The position numbers and the translations under genes were made by a program. 12,862 bases of DNA from NCBI GenBank assembly GCA_015655535.1, contig JAATEW010000037.1:1-12862 (forward strand). The letters run 5' to 3'. Shown in pieces: positions 6,301 to 12,862 of this stretch; within the stretch, counting starts at the first letter, position 1, and every line of letters begins with the position of its first letter. The DNA comes from Hyphomicrobiales bacterium (lineage in GTDB: Bacteria; Pseudomonadota; Alphaproteobacteria; Rhizobiales; Beijerinckiaceae). Under the pieces are notes generated by a model. That model had not been told where the DNA came from and ran no database searches. It saw only the letters and a list, made by a program, of their open reading frames with translations.

Positions 6301-6332
6301 AGGGCGAGGCGTGGACTTCCACGCCTCGCCCT
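6301..6332. repeat. 15-bp perfect palindrome at the predicted transcription start
   Basis: AGGGCGAGGCGTGGA (6301-6315) and its exact reverse complement (6318-6332) are separated by two bases, CT. It starts directly after the candidate -10 box, so it overlaps the transcription start. It could be an operator, a stabilising 5' hairpin of the operon mRNA, or a terminator of the guide RNA; the sequence after it (GATTCTTG) is a poor U-tract. Confidence 0.7.
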
Positions 6333-6346
6333 GATTCTTGACAACC

Positions 6347-6427
6347 ATGCGAGCTGATTTTGGCGAACGACTCGCAAGGCAAGCCATAGAGGAAACCCGC
6401 TATGCCACCACCATAACCATCAGGTGA
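6347..6427 (+). CDS. Possible 26-residue leader peptide, rich in rare codons
   Basis: ATG at 6347 opens a 27-codon frame ending at TGA 6425-6427, in the leader between the candidate promoter and cse1. It has no clear ribosome-binding site. Seven codons are of types often rare in GC-rich proteobacteria: AGG twice, ATA twice and CGA twice, plus a TTT. CreT toxins paired with CreA guides are tiny transcripts or ORFs that sequester a rare tRNA, so position and codons are suggestive. A random short frame is equally possible, and I do not claim a function. Confidence 0.15.
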   Translation: MRADFGERLARQAIEETRYATTITIR

Positions 6428-6430
6428 ACC

Positions 6431-6468
6431 GGACGGATATGAGGCGCAATGTGCTTCTCTATCCGTCC
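6431..6468. repeat. 9-bp inverted repeat in the cse1 leader
   Basis: GGACGGATA (6431-6439) and TATCCGTCC (6460-6468) are exact reverse complements 20 bases apart, ending 38 bases before the cse1 ATG. The spacing fits either a regulator binding two half-sites or a hairpin in the 5' UTR. The function is unknown. Confidence 0.5.
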
Positions 6469-6506
6469 ATTGAACAATTTAATTTTCATTGTCAAGGACT
6501 AACGCC

Positions 6507-8174
6507 ATGAGCGCATTTTCGCTTATCCATGGCGCATGGATTCCCGTACGTCTTGCTGACGGTACGATCAAACCCATCGCGCCTTTTGAGATCACTTCAC
6601 ACCACACGACAAATCCCATCATCGCCTTCGCGTGGCAGCGGCCCGACTTCGATCTCGCCTCGCATGAATTACTGATTGGGCTTCTGGCGGCGATCTATCC
6701 GGCCACCACGCAAAAAGATTGGATCAGGCTCTTCTATGAGCCGCCTGAACAAGCGGCGTTAGAAGCGGCTTTTGAGCCTTTAGCCGATGCTTTCCTGCTC
6801 GACGGCGAGGGCCCGCGCTTTCTTCAAGATTTCGACGCGCTCGATGGCGAAGATTTGCCGATCGATTCCTTGTTTATCGAGGCACCTGGCGCCAACACGA
6901 TCAAGCTTAACAAGGATCTCTTCATCAAGCGCGGCCAATCGCGGGTGATGTCCCGCGCGGCTGCCGCGATGGCGCTTTATACATTGCAGCAATTCGCACC
7001 TTCGGGGGGTGCTGGGCATCGCACATCTCTACGCGGTGGCGGACCGCTTGTGACTCTTGCCTTGCCGGACGGCGGGCCTGGTTCACACCCGACGCTCTGG
7101 CAAAGGCTTTGGCTGAATACACCCTCTGGTTTGCGGCTCGCGGCTTCGGAGAAGGCGCGCGCTTTCCCTTGGCTCGCACCGACACGGACTTCCACGAAGA
7201 AGGAAACAGTCCATGCGGGCGATGTACATCCACTCCAGGGCTTATTTGGCATGCCGCGCCGCATCCGCCTGGTCTTCAAGGAAAATACCGAGAGGCTTTC
7301 TTGTTATTTGTCGGGCGCCATCGACGAGACCGTTTGCACGGGTTTTACCGCCGCGCCCTGGGGGGTCAATTACGGAATCTGGCAGCATCCCACGACACCT
7401 TACTACAGGCCCAAGGCCAATTCCGACGACCCTCCTTTGCCTGTTCATGCGCCTGAAGGGCGCCTCGGTTATCGGCAATGGCTGGGTTTTGTGTTCGAAG
7501 GTGAGGGGAAAATTCCCGCCGCGGGGATCCTCACCGCACAAAGGCGTCTCATGGACCTCAAGCGATCCTGGCGGGACAGCTCACGCCTTCTCGCAGGCGG
7601 CTATGCCATGGACAATATGAAGGCGCTCGCTTTTACTGAATCTGAGATGCCTTTGCACCAGCTCGACCCAGCCTTGGTGAAGCAAATCGAAACATTCGCG
7701 CGGCTGATGGTCAATGCCGCTTCAGCCGCGACATCTATCCTCGGCATCTCTGTCAAACGTGCGCTCTATGGCGATAAAGCCGAAGTCAAGTTCGACAGCA
7801 CACCCCTCGAAACGGTGCGCGAACGTCTTTGGGAGCTGACCGAGACAGACTTTCATAAGACGCTTGATACAACCATCAAGCGGCTTGCTGAGGATATGGA
7901 AGGCGAAGCGCAAGAGAAGCTTGCGCAGATGTGGCGTCAATTATTGGAGCGCGCAACGCTCACTATCTTCGACGACACCGCGCCGATCGACTCGTTCGAC
8001 ACGCTGAAACCACAAAACGTCGTCGAAGGCCGTAAGCAGCTTGTCTTTTCATTGAAAGGCTATGGCAAGTTAGGCGCAGAGTTTTTCAAAGCGCTCACAC
8101 TCGATGTACCGGAACAAAAAAAGAAATCCGGCGCGGCATCGAAAGGAAAAAGCAAAGAGGATATTTCGCAATGA
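6507..8174 (+). CDS. casA: Cse1 (CasA/Cas8e), large subunit of type I-E Cascade
   Basis: Cse1 recognises the PAM, starts R-loop formation and recruits Cas3. ATG 6507 has AAGGA eight bases upstream; TTG at 6489 in the same frame lacks a site. The protein starts with MSAFSLIHGAWIPVRLADG, matching the family's NWIPV start. The GPRFLQD motif is near 102-108. A loop follows (about 120-140) in the place of the DNA-contacting L1 loop. RTSLRGGGPLVTL near 172-184 is the conserved glycine segment of the family. A helical C-terminal bundle occupies about 375-535, and the tail is lysine-rich (QKKKSGAASKGKSK). At 555 residues it is longer than E. coli CasA (502). Its stop overlaps the cse2 start as ATGA. 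Confidence 0.95.
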   Translation: MSAFSLIHGAWIPVRLADGTIKPIAPFEITSHHTTNPIIAFAWQRPDFDLASHELLIGLLAAIYPATTQKDWIRLFYEPPEQAALEAAFEPLADAFLLDGEGPRFLQDFDALDGEDLPIDSLFIEAPGANTIKLNKDLFIKRGQSRVMSRAAAAMALYTLQQFAPSGGAGHRTSLRGGGPLVTLALPDGGPGSHPTLWQRLWLNTPSGLRLAASEKARAFPWLAPTRTSTKKETVHAGDVHPLQGLFGMPRRIRLVFKENTERLSCYLSGAIDETVCTGFTAAPWGVNYGIWQHPTTPYYRPKANSDDPPLPVHAPEGRLGYRQWLGFVFEGEGKIPAAGILTAQRRLMDLKRSWRDSSRLLAGGYAMDNMKALAFTESEMPLHQLDPALVKQIETFARLMVNAASAATSILGISVKRALYGDKAEVKFDSTPLETVRERLWELTETDFHKTLDTTIKRLAEDMEGEAQEKLAQMWRQLLERATLTIFDDTAPIDSFDTLKPQNVVEGRKQLVFSLKGYGKLGAEFFKALTLDVPEQKKKSGAASKGKSKEDISQ

Positions 8175-8746
8175 CCGACGAAGAATTGAAATTTGAAAAT
8201 AAGAAGACGAGCATAGGTTTTGTCGCACAAAAGTGGTGGGAAGACTGGCGACCCAAAACACAATCGAATGGACGCCGAAGCGGCGATGCAGGTGCATTTG
8301 CAAGATTGCGGCGTGCCGATCTTCACGCTGCTATGATCGAAGAAGTCACATGTGATCTATTCAGGAAATTAGAGCCAGAAACGAAAATGCCGCGAGAGTG
8401 TCTCTTCGAACGCGCGGCCCTCATCGCTGCGGTTCTCACCCATGTCCGCGAGGATGAGAGCTGGAAAGTTGCAGCCGCAGCGGGTGAAAAAAATGGAGAC
8501 CAGCATGTATTGCATCCGTTGCGTCTGCGCCGTCTCTTTGCGACGCGCAGCGCACCGGATTGTTTGATCGCTTTCCGCCGTCTCGTCGCCCTGCTCGATA
8601 AAAAAGTGAATGTCGCGGATCTCGCTGAAAGCCTTTTCGATTGGCCGGATGAGGTTCGCGGTGACAAACGGCGCACACGTTGGGCTTTCGATTATTACGG
8701 CGCCAGTTCCGCCATGCCTCATGCAACCGACCAGGCTGCAGCCTAA
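8171..8746 (+). CDS. casB: Cse2 (CasB/Cas11e), small subunit of type I-E Cascade
   Basis: Two copies of Cse2 form the belly of Cascade and stabilise the displaced DNA strand. The 191-residue, mostly helical and basic sequence has the family features. WWEDWRP lies near 22-28. The arginine-rich GAFARLRRAD near 41-50 contacts nucleic acid in the family. RLRRLFATRS near 118-127 and RTRWAFDYYG near the C-terminus complete the pattern. E. coli CasB is somewhat shorter (160). Its ATG overlaps the cse1 stop by four bases, so translation is coupled. A gap of 32 bases with its own ribosome-binding site separates it from cas7e, giving the Cas7 subunit, needed in six copies, independent initiation. Confidence 0.93.
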   Translation: MTDEELKFENKKTSIGFVAQKWWEDWRPKTQSNGRRSGDAGAFARLRRADLHAAMIEEVTCDLFRKLEPETKMPRECLFERAALIAAVLTHVREDESWKVAAAAGEKNGDQHVLHPLRLRRLFATRSAPDCLIAFRRLVALLDKKVNVADLAESLFDWPDEVRGDKRRTRWAFDYYGASSAMPHATDQAAA

Positions 8747-8778
8747 AATTATCTCACTCATGTAGCAAAGGGGCTTTT

Positions 8779-9903
8779 ATGTCTCGTTTCATTCAACTCC
8801 ACATTCTCACCTTCTATCCTCCGTCCAACCTCAACCGCGACGACACGGGCCGGCCGAAATCAGCTGTTATGGGTGGCGTCGAGCGCCTGCGTGTGTCATC
8901 GCAAGCGATCAAACGCGCAGTGCGCACAAGCGAGGCGTTCGAACAGGCGCTCGACGGTCATCTCGGTAAGCGCACGCAGCGCTTTGGTGAAGAGATTGAA
9001 GACCATTTGATTAAAGAGAAGAGCGCCGCGCCTGAAAGAGCGCGCGAAATCGCGCGCGCGGTTGCCAGAGCTTTCGGCAAGGTTGCCACGATCGATAAGG
9101 AAAAGACTGAAAAGCCGAAGAGCAAAAAAGATAAGGAAGTGGTTGAGACGCCGGATGTGCCGGTTGCGCGCACCGCGCAGCTCGCTTTCATCGGGCCGGA
9201 AGAGCGTACCGCTGCTTTGGCGCTTGCGGAACAACTGCTCGAAAAAGGGGAAAAGATCGATGAAGGTACCGTCAAGCCTGCGGAGATCTTGCGCCGCGCC
9301 GATACCGCGATCGACATTGCCATGTTTGGCCGCATGCTCGCGGATAATGCTGACTTTAATCGCGAGGCTGCCGTGCAAGTCGCCCATGCCGTGACGACAC
9401 ATAAGGTCGTTGTCGAAGACGATTTCTATACGGCCGTCGATGATCTTAAGACCTCGTCGGAAGACGCGGGAGCCGGCTTCATGGGCGAACTGGGTTTCGG
9501 CTCCGGCATTTTCTATCTTTATGTCTGCATCGACACCGCCTTGCTCGTCAAAAATCTCGGCGGCGACGCCGCGCTTGCTGCGCAAGGTCTCGACGCTTTC
9601 ACGGAGGCGTTGGCCACGGTCTCGCCAACGGGCAAACAGGCGAGCTTCGCCAGCCGCTCGCGCGCGTCGTTCATCCTGGCGGAGAAAGGCAACCAGCAGC
9701 CTCGCACCCTGGCGGGTGCTTTCGTCAAACCCGTCGGTGGTACAGATATTCTTCAGGACTCGATCAACAAACTCCATGAAATCCGCATTGCTATGGATGC
9801 GGTCTATGGTGCTTGCTCAGACGCCCAACGCTTCATGGATGTGACGGCAAGCAAGGGGAGTCTCGCCGAGATCAAGGCCTTCGTCGCGGAGGCCTGCCGG
9901 TGA
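8779..9903 (+). CDS. casC: Cas7e (CasC/Cse4), backbone subunit of type I-E Cascade
   Basis: Six Cas7e subunits polymerise along the crRNA spacer, each flipping out every sixth base. The start at 8779 gives MSRFIQLHILTFYPPSNLNRDDTGRPKSAV, the family N-terminus, and AAAGGGG lies five bases upstream. The motif RLRVSSQAIKRAVR (about 34-47) is the conserved crRNA-contacting segment. A lysine/glutamate-rich insertion (KEKTEKPKSKKDKEVVETP, about 110-128) looks like a solvent-exposed linker. The later parts AIDIAMFGRMLAD, GAGFMGELGFGSGIFYLYV and QRFMDVTAS are typical. It has 374 residues, against 363 in E. coli. Its TGA overlaps the cas5e GTG by four bases. Confidence 0.96.
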   Translation: MSRFIQLHILTFYPPSNLNRDDTGRPKSAVMGGVERLRVSSQAIKRAVRTSEAFEQALDGHLGKRTQRFGEEIEDHLIKEKSAAPERAREIARAVARAFGKVATIDKEKTEKPKSKKDKEVVETPDVPVARTAQLAFIGPEERTAALALAEQLLEKGEKIDEGTVKPAEILRRADTAIDIAMFGRMLADNADFNREAAVQVAHAVTTHKVVVEDDFYTAVDDLKTSSEDAGAGFMGELGFGSGIFYLYVCIDTALLVKNLGGDAALAAQGLDAFTEALATVSPTGKQASFASRSRASFILAEKGNQQPRTLAGAFVKPVGGTDILQDSINKLHEIRIAMDAVYGACSDAQRFMDVTASKGSLAEIKAFVAEACR

Positions 9904-10655
9904 CCGCATTTCTCACATTCACCTTGATGGCGCCGCTGGCGTCCTTCGGCGGGATCGCGGTTGGCGAACGCCGCGCAGGCGGGGATCGCCCGGCGAAGTC
10001 TGCGATTCTCGGGCTGGTCGCGGGAGCTCTTGGTGTCGAGCGCGAGGATAACGCTTCGCAAATGGCGCTTGCCCGCGAGCTGTTCTATGCGGTCAGAAGC
10101 GAAGACATGAAGAGCGTGCGCTCTCCGCGTCGTCTGATGACCGATTATCACACAGCGCAGAGTCCGCCGCGCGGCCGCAATCAGCGTTTCAAAACGCGGC
10201 GTGAAGAAGTCGCGGACAAGCAGACCCTTGGCACCATCCTATCCTACCGAGAATACCGTAGTGACTGCGCTTTCACAATCGGGCTCTGGCCGCGTAGTTC
10301 TGCGATGCGCTTCGGCCTTGAGGATATCGCGGAAGCCCTGCGCAAGCCTGCGTTCGTACCCTACGCCGGACGCAAGGCCTGTCCATTGATGCTGCCGATG
10401 CGGCCATTGATCATCGAGGCGGTCAATGTTCGAGACGCGTTCATACAGCGTGACGGCACATGTGAAAGTCAGAGGACGTTTCTTCAGGACTATCATCTTG
10501 CCGCGGAGCCTCGCATGTTGGCTCTCGATGCTGATGCTGACGAAGAGACTGGTCATCACCGCGAGCGCCGCCGCGATGAAATTATCGATAGAAGCCGCTG
10601 GCAGTTTGGGATGCGTGATGAACTTGTCTGCGCCTGGGACGGAGGCGCCGCATGA
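9900..10655 (+). CDS. casD: Cas5e (CasD), crRNA 5'-handle subunit of type I-E Cascade
   Basis: Cas5e caps the 5' end of the crRNA and binds the eight-base handle, here ATGAACCG. I chose GTG 9900: GGAGG at 9888-9892 lies seven bases upstream, and the protein then begins (M)TAFLTFTLMAPLASFGGIAVGE, the family start. RPAKSAILGLVAGALGVER (about 30-48) is the conserved glycine/leucine segment. The motifs SVRSPRRLMTDYHTAQSP and QTLGTILSYREYRSDCAFTIGLW follow. It has 251 residues (E. coli 224), with a charged C-terminal extension (DADADEETGHHRERRRDE). It overlaps cas7e by GTGA and cas6e by ATGA. Confidence 0.95.
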   Translation: MTAFLTFTLMAPLASFGGIAVGERRAGGDRPAKSAILGLVAGALGVEREDNASQMALARELFYAVRSEDMKSVRSPRRLMTDYHTAQSPPRGRNQRFKTRREEVADKQTLGTILSYREYRSDCAFTIGLWPRSSAMRFGLEDIAEALRKPAFVPYAGRKACPLMLPMRPLIIEAVNVRDAFIQRDGTCESQRTFLQDYHLAAEPRMLALDADADEETGHHRERRRDEIIDRSRWQFGMRDELVCAWDGGAA

Positions 10656-11329
10656 ATTCGCTTTATCTCTCTCGTCTTGCGTTGCGTCGCGACGCCTCAA
10701 TCGCAGCCCTGGCACCTTTACTTCTGCCTCCAGATACGGGCGCGCAGACTGGGGTCACGCATCGGCTCATTTGGACAGCTTTCGCTGATGACAACGACCG
10801 TAAACGAGATTTTCTCTGGCGTCAGGATGAGAAGAGCCGTTGGCTCGTGCTCTCGGCGAGACCGCCGGAAGATCCACATCGGCTTTTTGAAATCGAGAGC
10901 AAGGCTTTCACGCCCGTCTTGGAGGCCGGGCATCGCCTGACGTTCGCTCTTCGAGCCAACGCGGTTGTCACGCGCAAAGATGAGAAAGGACGGCCGAAAC
11001 GCAGCGATATCGTCATGGATCGTTTGCGGGAGGTTCCCCATGGCGCGCGCGCGCAAGAGCGCGGGCGTCTTGCCGCCGAAGCCGGTCGCGATTGGCTTGC
11101 TCGGCAAGGCGCGAAATCCGGCTTCCGGCTCGACCGAATAGATGTCGTCGCATATCGGACTGAAAAGATTCCGCGCAGCGACAAAAAGCCGATTGAATTG
11201 GGCCTTCTTGATCTCGAAGGCGATATCAGCGTTGAGACGCCCGAGATTTTTTTGCCCGCGCTTGCAGTGGGCTTTGGCAAGGCAAAGGGCTTTGGCTGCG
11301 GGCTCATGCTGATCAGGAGATGCCTGTGA
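10652..11329 (+). CDS. casE: Cas6e (CasE/Cse3), crRNA-processing endoribonuclease
   Basis: Cas6e cleaves the repeat at the base of its hairpin and stays on the 3' stem-loop of the mature crRNA. The protein starts MNSLYLSRLALRRDA. Aligning its THRLIWTAFADDNDRKRDFLW with E. coli Cas6e places His37 at the catalytic His20. A glycine-rich loop, VGFGKAKGFGCGLMLIRR (about 206-223), closes the second RRM-like domain as in the family. The length is 225 residues (E. coli 199). Its substrate should be the repeat stem CCCCGC/GCGGGG with loop ACAC, and also the degenerate repeats near 6109-6252. It overlaps cas5e by four bases, and cas1 begins inside its end. Confidence 0.95.
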   Translation: MNSLYLSRLALRRDASIAALAPLLLPPDTGAQTGVTHRLIWTAFADDNDRKRDFLWRQDEKSRWLVLSARPPEDPHRLFEIESKAFTPVLEAGHRLTFALRANAVVTRKDEKGRPKRSDIVMDRLREVPHGARAQERGRLAAEAGRDWLARQGAKSGFRLDRIDVVAYRTEKIPRSDKKPIELGLLDLEGDISVETPEIFLPALAVGFGKAKGFGCGLMLIRRCL

Positions 11330-12282
11330 GCGAACCGAACCGCGCTGGCATGCCGGGGCTGCCGCCGCCGCGTCCCATCCCGATGAAGGAACGCTCTTCG
11401 ATCCTGTTCATCGAAAAGGGACAACTCGATGTTCTGGACGGTGCCTTCGTTGTGGTCGATAAAAACGGTATTCGCACGCATATTCCGATCGGCGGACTTG
11501 CCTGTCTCATGTTGGAGCCAGGTGCCCGGATCAGCCATGCCGCCGTGGTCCTTGCCGCGCGCGCCGGCACGCTTATCGTTTGGGTCGGTGAAGCGGGTGT
11601 AAGGCTGTATGCGGCTGGCCAGCCGGGCGGCGCGCGGTCTGATCGCCTCCTTTATCAGGCCAGATTGGCACTTGATGATGCCACCCGCCTCAGGGTTGTG
11701 CGGAAAATGTATGAAATGCGATTTGGAGAGACGCCGCCGGAGCGTCGTTCGATCGAACAGTTGCGTGGCATCGAAGGCGCGCGCGTCAAGCGCCTTTATG
11801 AATTGCAAGCACGCGAACACGGCGTCACTTGGAAAAGGCGTGATTACGATCCCACACATTGGGGCGCCGCCGATGTGCCGAACCGCTGCCTAAGTTCGGC
11901 GACGTCTTGCCTTTATGGATTGGCTGAGGCTGCCATTCTCGCAGCCGGCTATGCACCCGCGATCGGTTTTATCCATACTGGCAAGCCGCAAAGTTTCGTC
12001 TACGATGTGGCGGACGTTTATAAATTTGAAACGGTCGTACCAATTGCTTTTCGGATTGCCGGGCGCGCCGCTAAAGGCAAGCTTGAGGGGGATGCGGTTG
12101 GTGAGACACGCCGTGCCTGCCGCGACATATTCCGCAAGTCTAATCTTCTTGAGCGTCTCATTCCAGGTATAGAAGAGATGCTTTCAGCGGGAGGCTTGGC
12201 ATTACCTGAGCAGCCACCCGAAGCGATGCCTGTTGCTTTCGAAGATCCAGGAGGGCTGGGCGATGCTGGTCATCGTGGTTGA
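11326..12282 (+). CDS. cas1: Cas1, type I-E spacer integrase
   Basis: With Cas2, Cas1 integrates new spacers at the leader end of the array. The sequence closely follows E. coli Cas1 (IDVIDGAFVLIDKTGIRTHIP is here LDVLDGAFVVVDKNGIRTHI). All metal ligands are present: from this start Glu150 in RGIEGAR, His217 in FIHTGKP, and Asp227 and Asp230 in FVYDVADV. I chose GTG 11326, because AGGAGA (11315-11320) lies five bases before it and it makes a GTGA overlap with the cas6e stop, as in the other gene junctions. An ATG at 11320 in frame would add two residues but sits on the Shine-Dalgarno itself. It has 318 residues (E. coli 305) and ends with the family tail GLGDAGHR. Confidence 0.95.
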   Translation: MSEPNRAGMPGLPPPRPIPMKERSSILFIEKGQLDVLDGAFVVVDKNGIRTHIPIGGLACLMLEPGARISHAAVVLAARAGTLIVWVGEAGVRLYAAGQPGGARSDRLLYQARLALDDATRLRVVRKMYEMRFGETPPERRSIEQLRGIEGARVKRLYELQAREHGVTWKRRDYDPTHWGAADVPNRCLSSATSCLYGLAEAAILAAGYAPAIGFIHTGKPQSFVYDVADVYKFETVVPIAFRIAGRAAKGKLEGDAVGETRRACRDIFRKSNLLERLIPGIEEMLSAGGLALPEQPPEAMPVAFEDPGGLGDAGHRG

Positions 12283-12616
12283 AAATGCGCCGCCGCGATT
12301 GCGGGGCCGTCTGGCAGTCTGGCTCCTTGAAGTGCGGGCCGGCGTTTACGTCGGAACTTATTCACGCAAGGTCCGTGAGATGATCTGGGAACAAGTTATC
12401 GGCGGAATAGAAGACGGTAACGCTGTCATTGCTTGGGCCGCGAATAATGATGCGGGTTTCGAATTTGAGACCTGCGGTTCGAATCGCCGAAGCCCCGTGG
12501 ATCTTGATGGGTTCAGGCTGGTATCGTTCTTGCCGTCTGAGGCCAGACCGCGTGATGTCCCGCGAGACACAGATCCGGGAAGAGACGCGGTGCGACCCAA
12601 TGACGTTCCCTTTTGA
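12263..12616 (+). CDS. cas2: Cas2, type I-E, with a C-terminal extension
   Basis: Cas2 dimers bridge two Cas1 dimers to make the spacer-integration complex. The protein begins MLVIVVENAPPRLRGRLAVW and contains LLEVRAGVYVG, REMIWEQV and NRRSPVDLDGFRLVSFLP, nearly the E. coli sequence. ATG 12263 has AGGAGGG seven bases upstream. A frame open further upstream only adds residues overlapping cas1. The family core ends near residue 91, but this frame continues for 26 residues, rich in Arg, Asp and Pro, to TGA 12614-12616. That makes 117 residues against 94 in E. coli. It overlaps cas1 by 20 bases. Confidence 0.95.
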   Translation: MLVIVVENAPPRLRGRLAVWLLEVRAGVYVGTYSRKVREMIWEQVIGGIEDGNAVIAWAANNDAGFEFETCGSNRRSPVDLDGFRLVSFLPSEARPRDVPRDTDPGRDAVRPNDVPF

Positions 12617-12702
12617 AAGCGGTGGCTGGGACATAACGGGAACGCTGGTAAGGTTGTTTGACATCGTAAATCTATTTGTGGCGCAATGGGTTGCACCCAA
12701 GA
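12617..12702 (+). promoter_or_regulatory. Leader of the main CRISPR array
   Basis: An 86-base AT-richer stretch between cas2 and the first repeat, where array transcription and spacer integration should be directed. TTGACA at 12658-12663 could be a -35 box, but no matching -10 box is seen at 16-18 bases. GGGAACGC (12638-12645) is the reverse complement of the first eight bases of the repeat. TGGGT-TGC-ACCCA (12687-12699) is a small palindrome three bases before the first repeat. I found no good IHF site. Confidence 0.65.
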
Positions 12703-12862
12703 GCGTTCCCCGCACACGCGGGGATGAACCGATACAGTGATGCGGGGAGGATTCTTGTTCACGGCGTTCCCCGCACACGCGGGGATGAACCGATAGATGC
12801 CGTCTGCTGCGTTTAGGCGCCTAAGCGTTCCCCGCACACGCGGGGATGAACCGACGGCGCTC
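12703..12862 (+). CRISPR. Type I-E CRISPR array, leader-proximal end (continues past the window)
   Basis: Three identical 29-base repeats at 12703-12731, 12764-12792 and 12825-12853 begin GCGTTCCCCGCACACG and end CGGGGATGAACCG. They have a 6-bp stem CCCCGC/GCGGGG, extended by a T-A pair, and loop ACAC, similar to the E. coli repeat. Two full spacers of 32 bases lie at 12732-12763 and 12793-12824, and nine bases of a third follow. The uniform repeats and adjacent intact cas1-cas2 indicate an active array. The leader-proximal spacers are the newest. Neither spacer has a meaningful match in this window. Confidence 0.98.

Noticed and set aside
6338..6366. Second TTGACA upstream of cse1 as an alternative promoter
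   Set aside because: The sequence at 16-18 bases downstream (around TGGCGA) does not resemble a -10 box.
6108..6377. Minus-strand open frame of 89 codons over the mini-array
   Set aside because: Its residues (such as VHPRAYGEF and SPHLRGTF) are the usual translation of type I-E repeats read backwards, not a protein.
8896..9777. 293-codon minus-strand open frame inside cas7e
   Set aside because: Antisense shadow of a well-supported Cas7e; Arg- and Phe-rich with no motif.
10822..11859. 345-codon minus-strand open frame across cas6e and cas1
   Set aside because: It spans two genes with clear family motifs on the plus strand and has no recognisable domain.
12658..12686. TTGACA in the leader as the array promoter
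   Set aside because: No -10-like hexamer at the right distance (GCGCAA at 17); left as a note on the leader only.
12358..12837. Minus-strand open frames over the main array and cas2
   Set aside because: IPACAG and VHPRVCGE are translated CRISPR repeats; the rest is antisense to cas2.

Overview
The window carries a complete type I-E CRISPR-Cas locus, beside a site-specific serine recombinase and a decayed PIN-type toxin-antitoxin pair. The DNA is GC-rich. The protein families (Cas proteins close to the Escherichia type, a resolvase-like large serine recombinase, a PIN/RHH pair) fit a proteobacterium, most likely an alphaproteobacterium; the host lineage is inferred, because no rRNA or housekeeping gene is present.

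Left flank (1-3243): a large serine recombinase on the minus strand (43-1716) follows a small conserved-looking ORF (1736-1969, minus). On the plus strand is a PIN-domain toxin broken by a one-base frameshift (2174-2601), preceded by a palindromic operator-like site. It overlaps an intact ribbon-helix-helix antitoxin (2598-2849), which ends at a good intrinsic terminator. A 394-base non-coding stretch with hairpins leads into cas3.

Cas locus (3244-12616, all plus strand): cas3 (HD nuclease plus helicase) stands alone. After a 476-base intergenic region come cse1, cse2, cas7e, cas5e, cas6e, cas1 and cas2. Most of these are joined by 4-base start/stop overlaps, so they form one operon. Cascade (Cse1, Cse2, Cas7e, Cas5e, Cas6e) processes crRNA and finds targets, Cas3 degrades them, and Cas1-Cas2 integrate new spacers. 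The active array begins at 12703, 86 bases past cas2, with identical 29-base repeats and 32-base spacers; it runs off the window.

Most notable region (6109-6332): between cas3 and cse1 lies a degenerate three-repeat mini-array just upstream of a candidate operon promoter. Its middle unit keeps every element needed to make a single crRNA: an intact 5' handle, a 33-base spacer and an intact 3' stem-loop. The first 14 bases of that spacer match the DNA right after the third repeat, which has acquired an AAG PAM. The only two mismatches fall at positions 6 and 12, the flipped-out positions that type I-E Cascade does not read. The match stops at position 14, and the would-be protospacer covers the -35 box of the promoter. 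This is the design expected of a CreR-type (cas-regulating) guide RNA that lets Cascade repress its own operon without cleavage. A 15-bp perfect palindrome sits at the predicted transcription start, and a second inverted repeat lies before cse1, so control of this operon appears layered.
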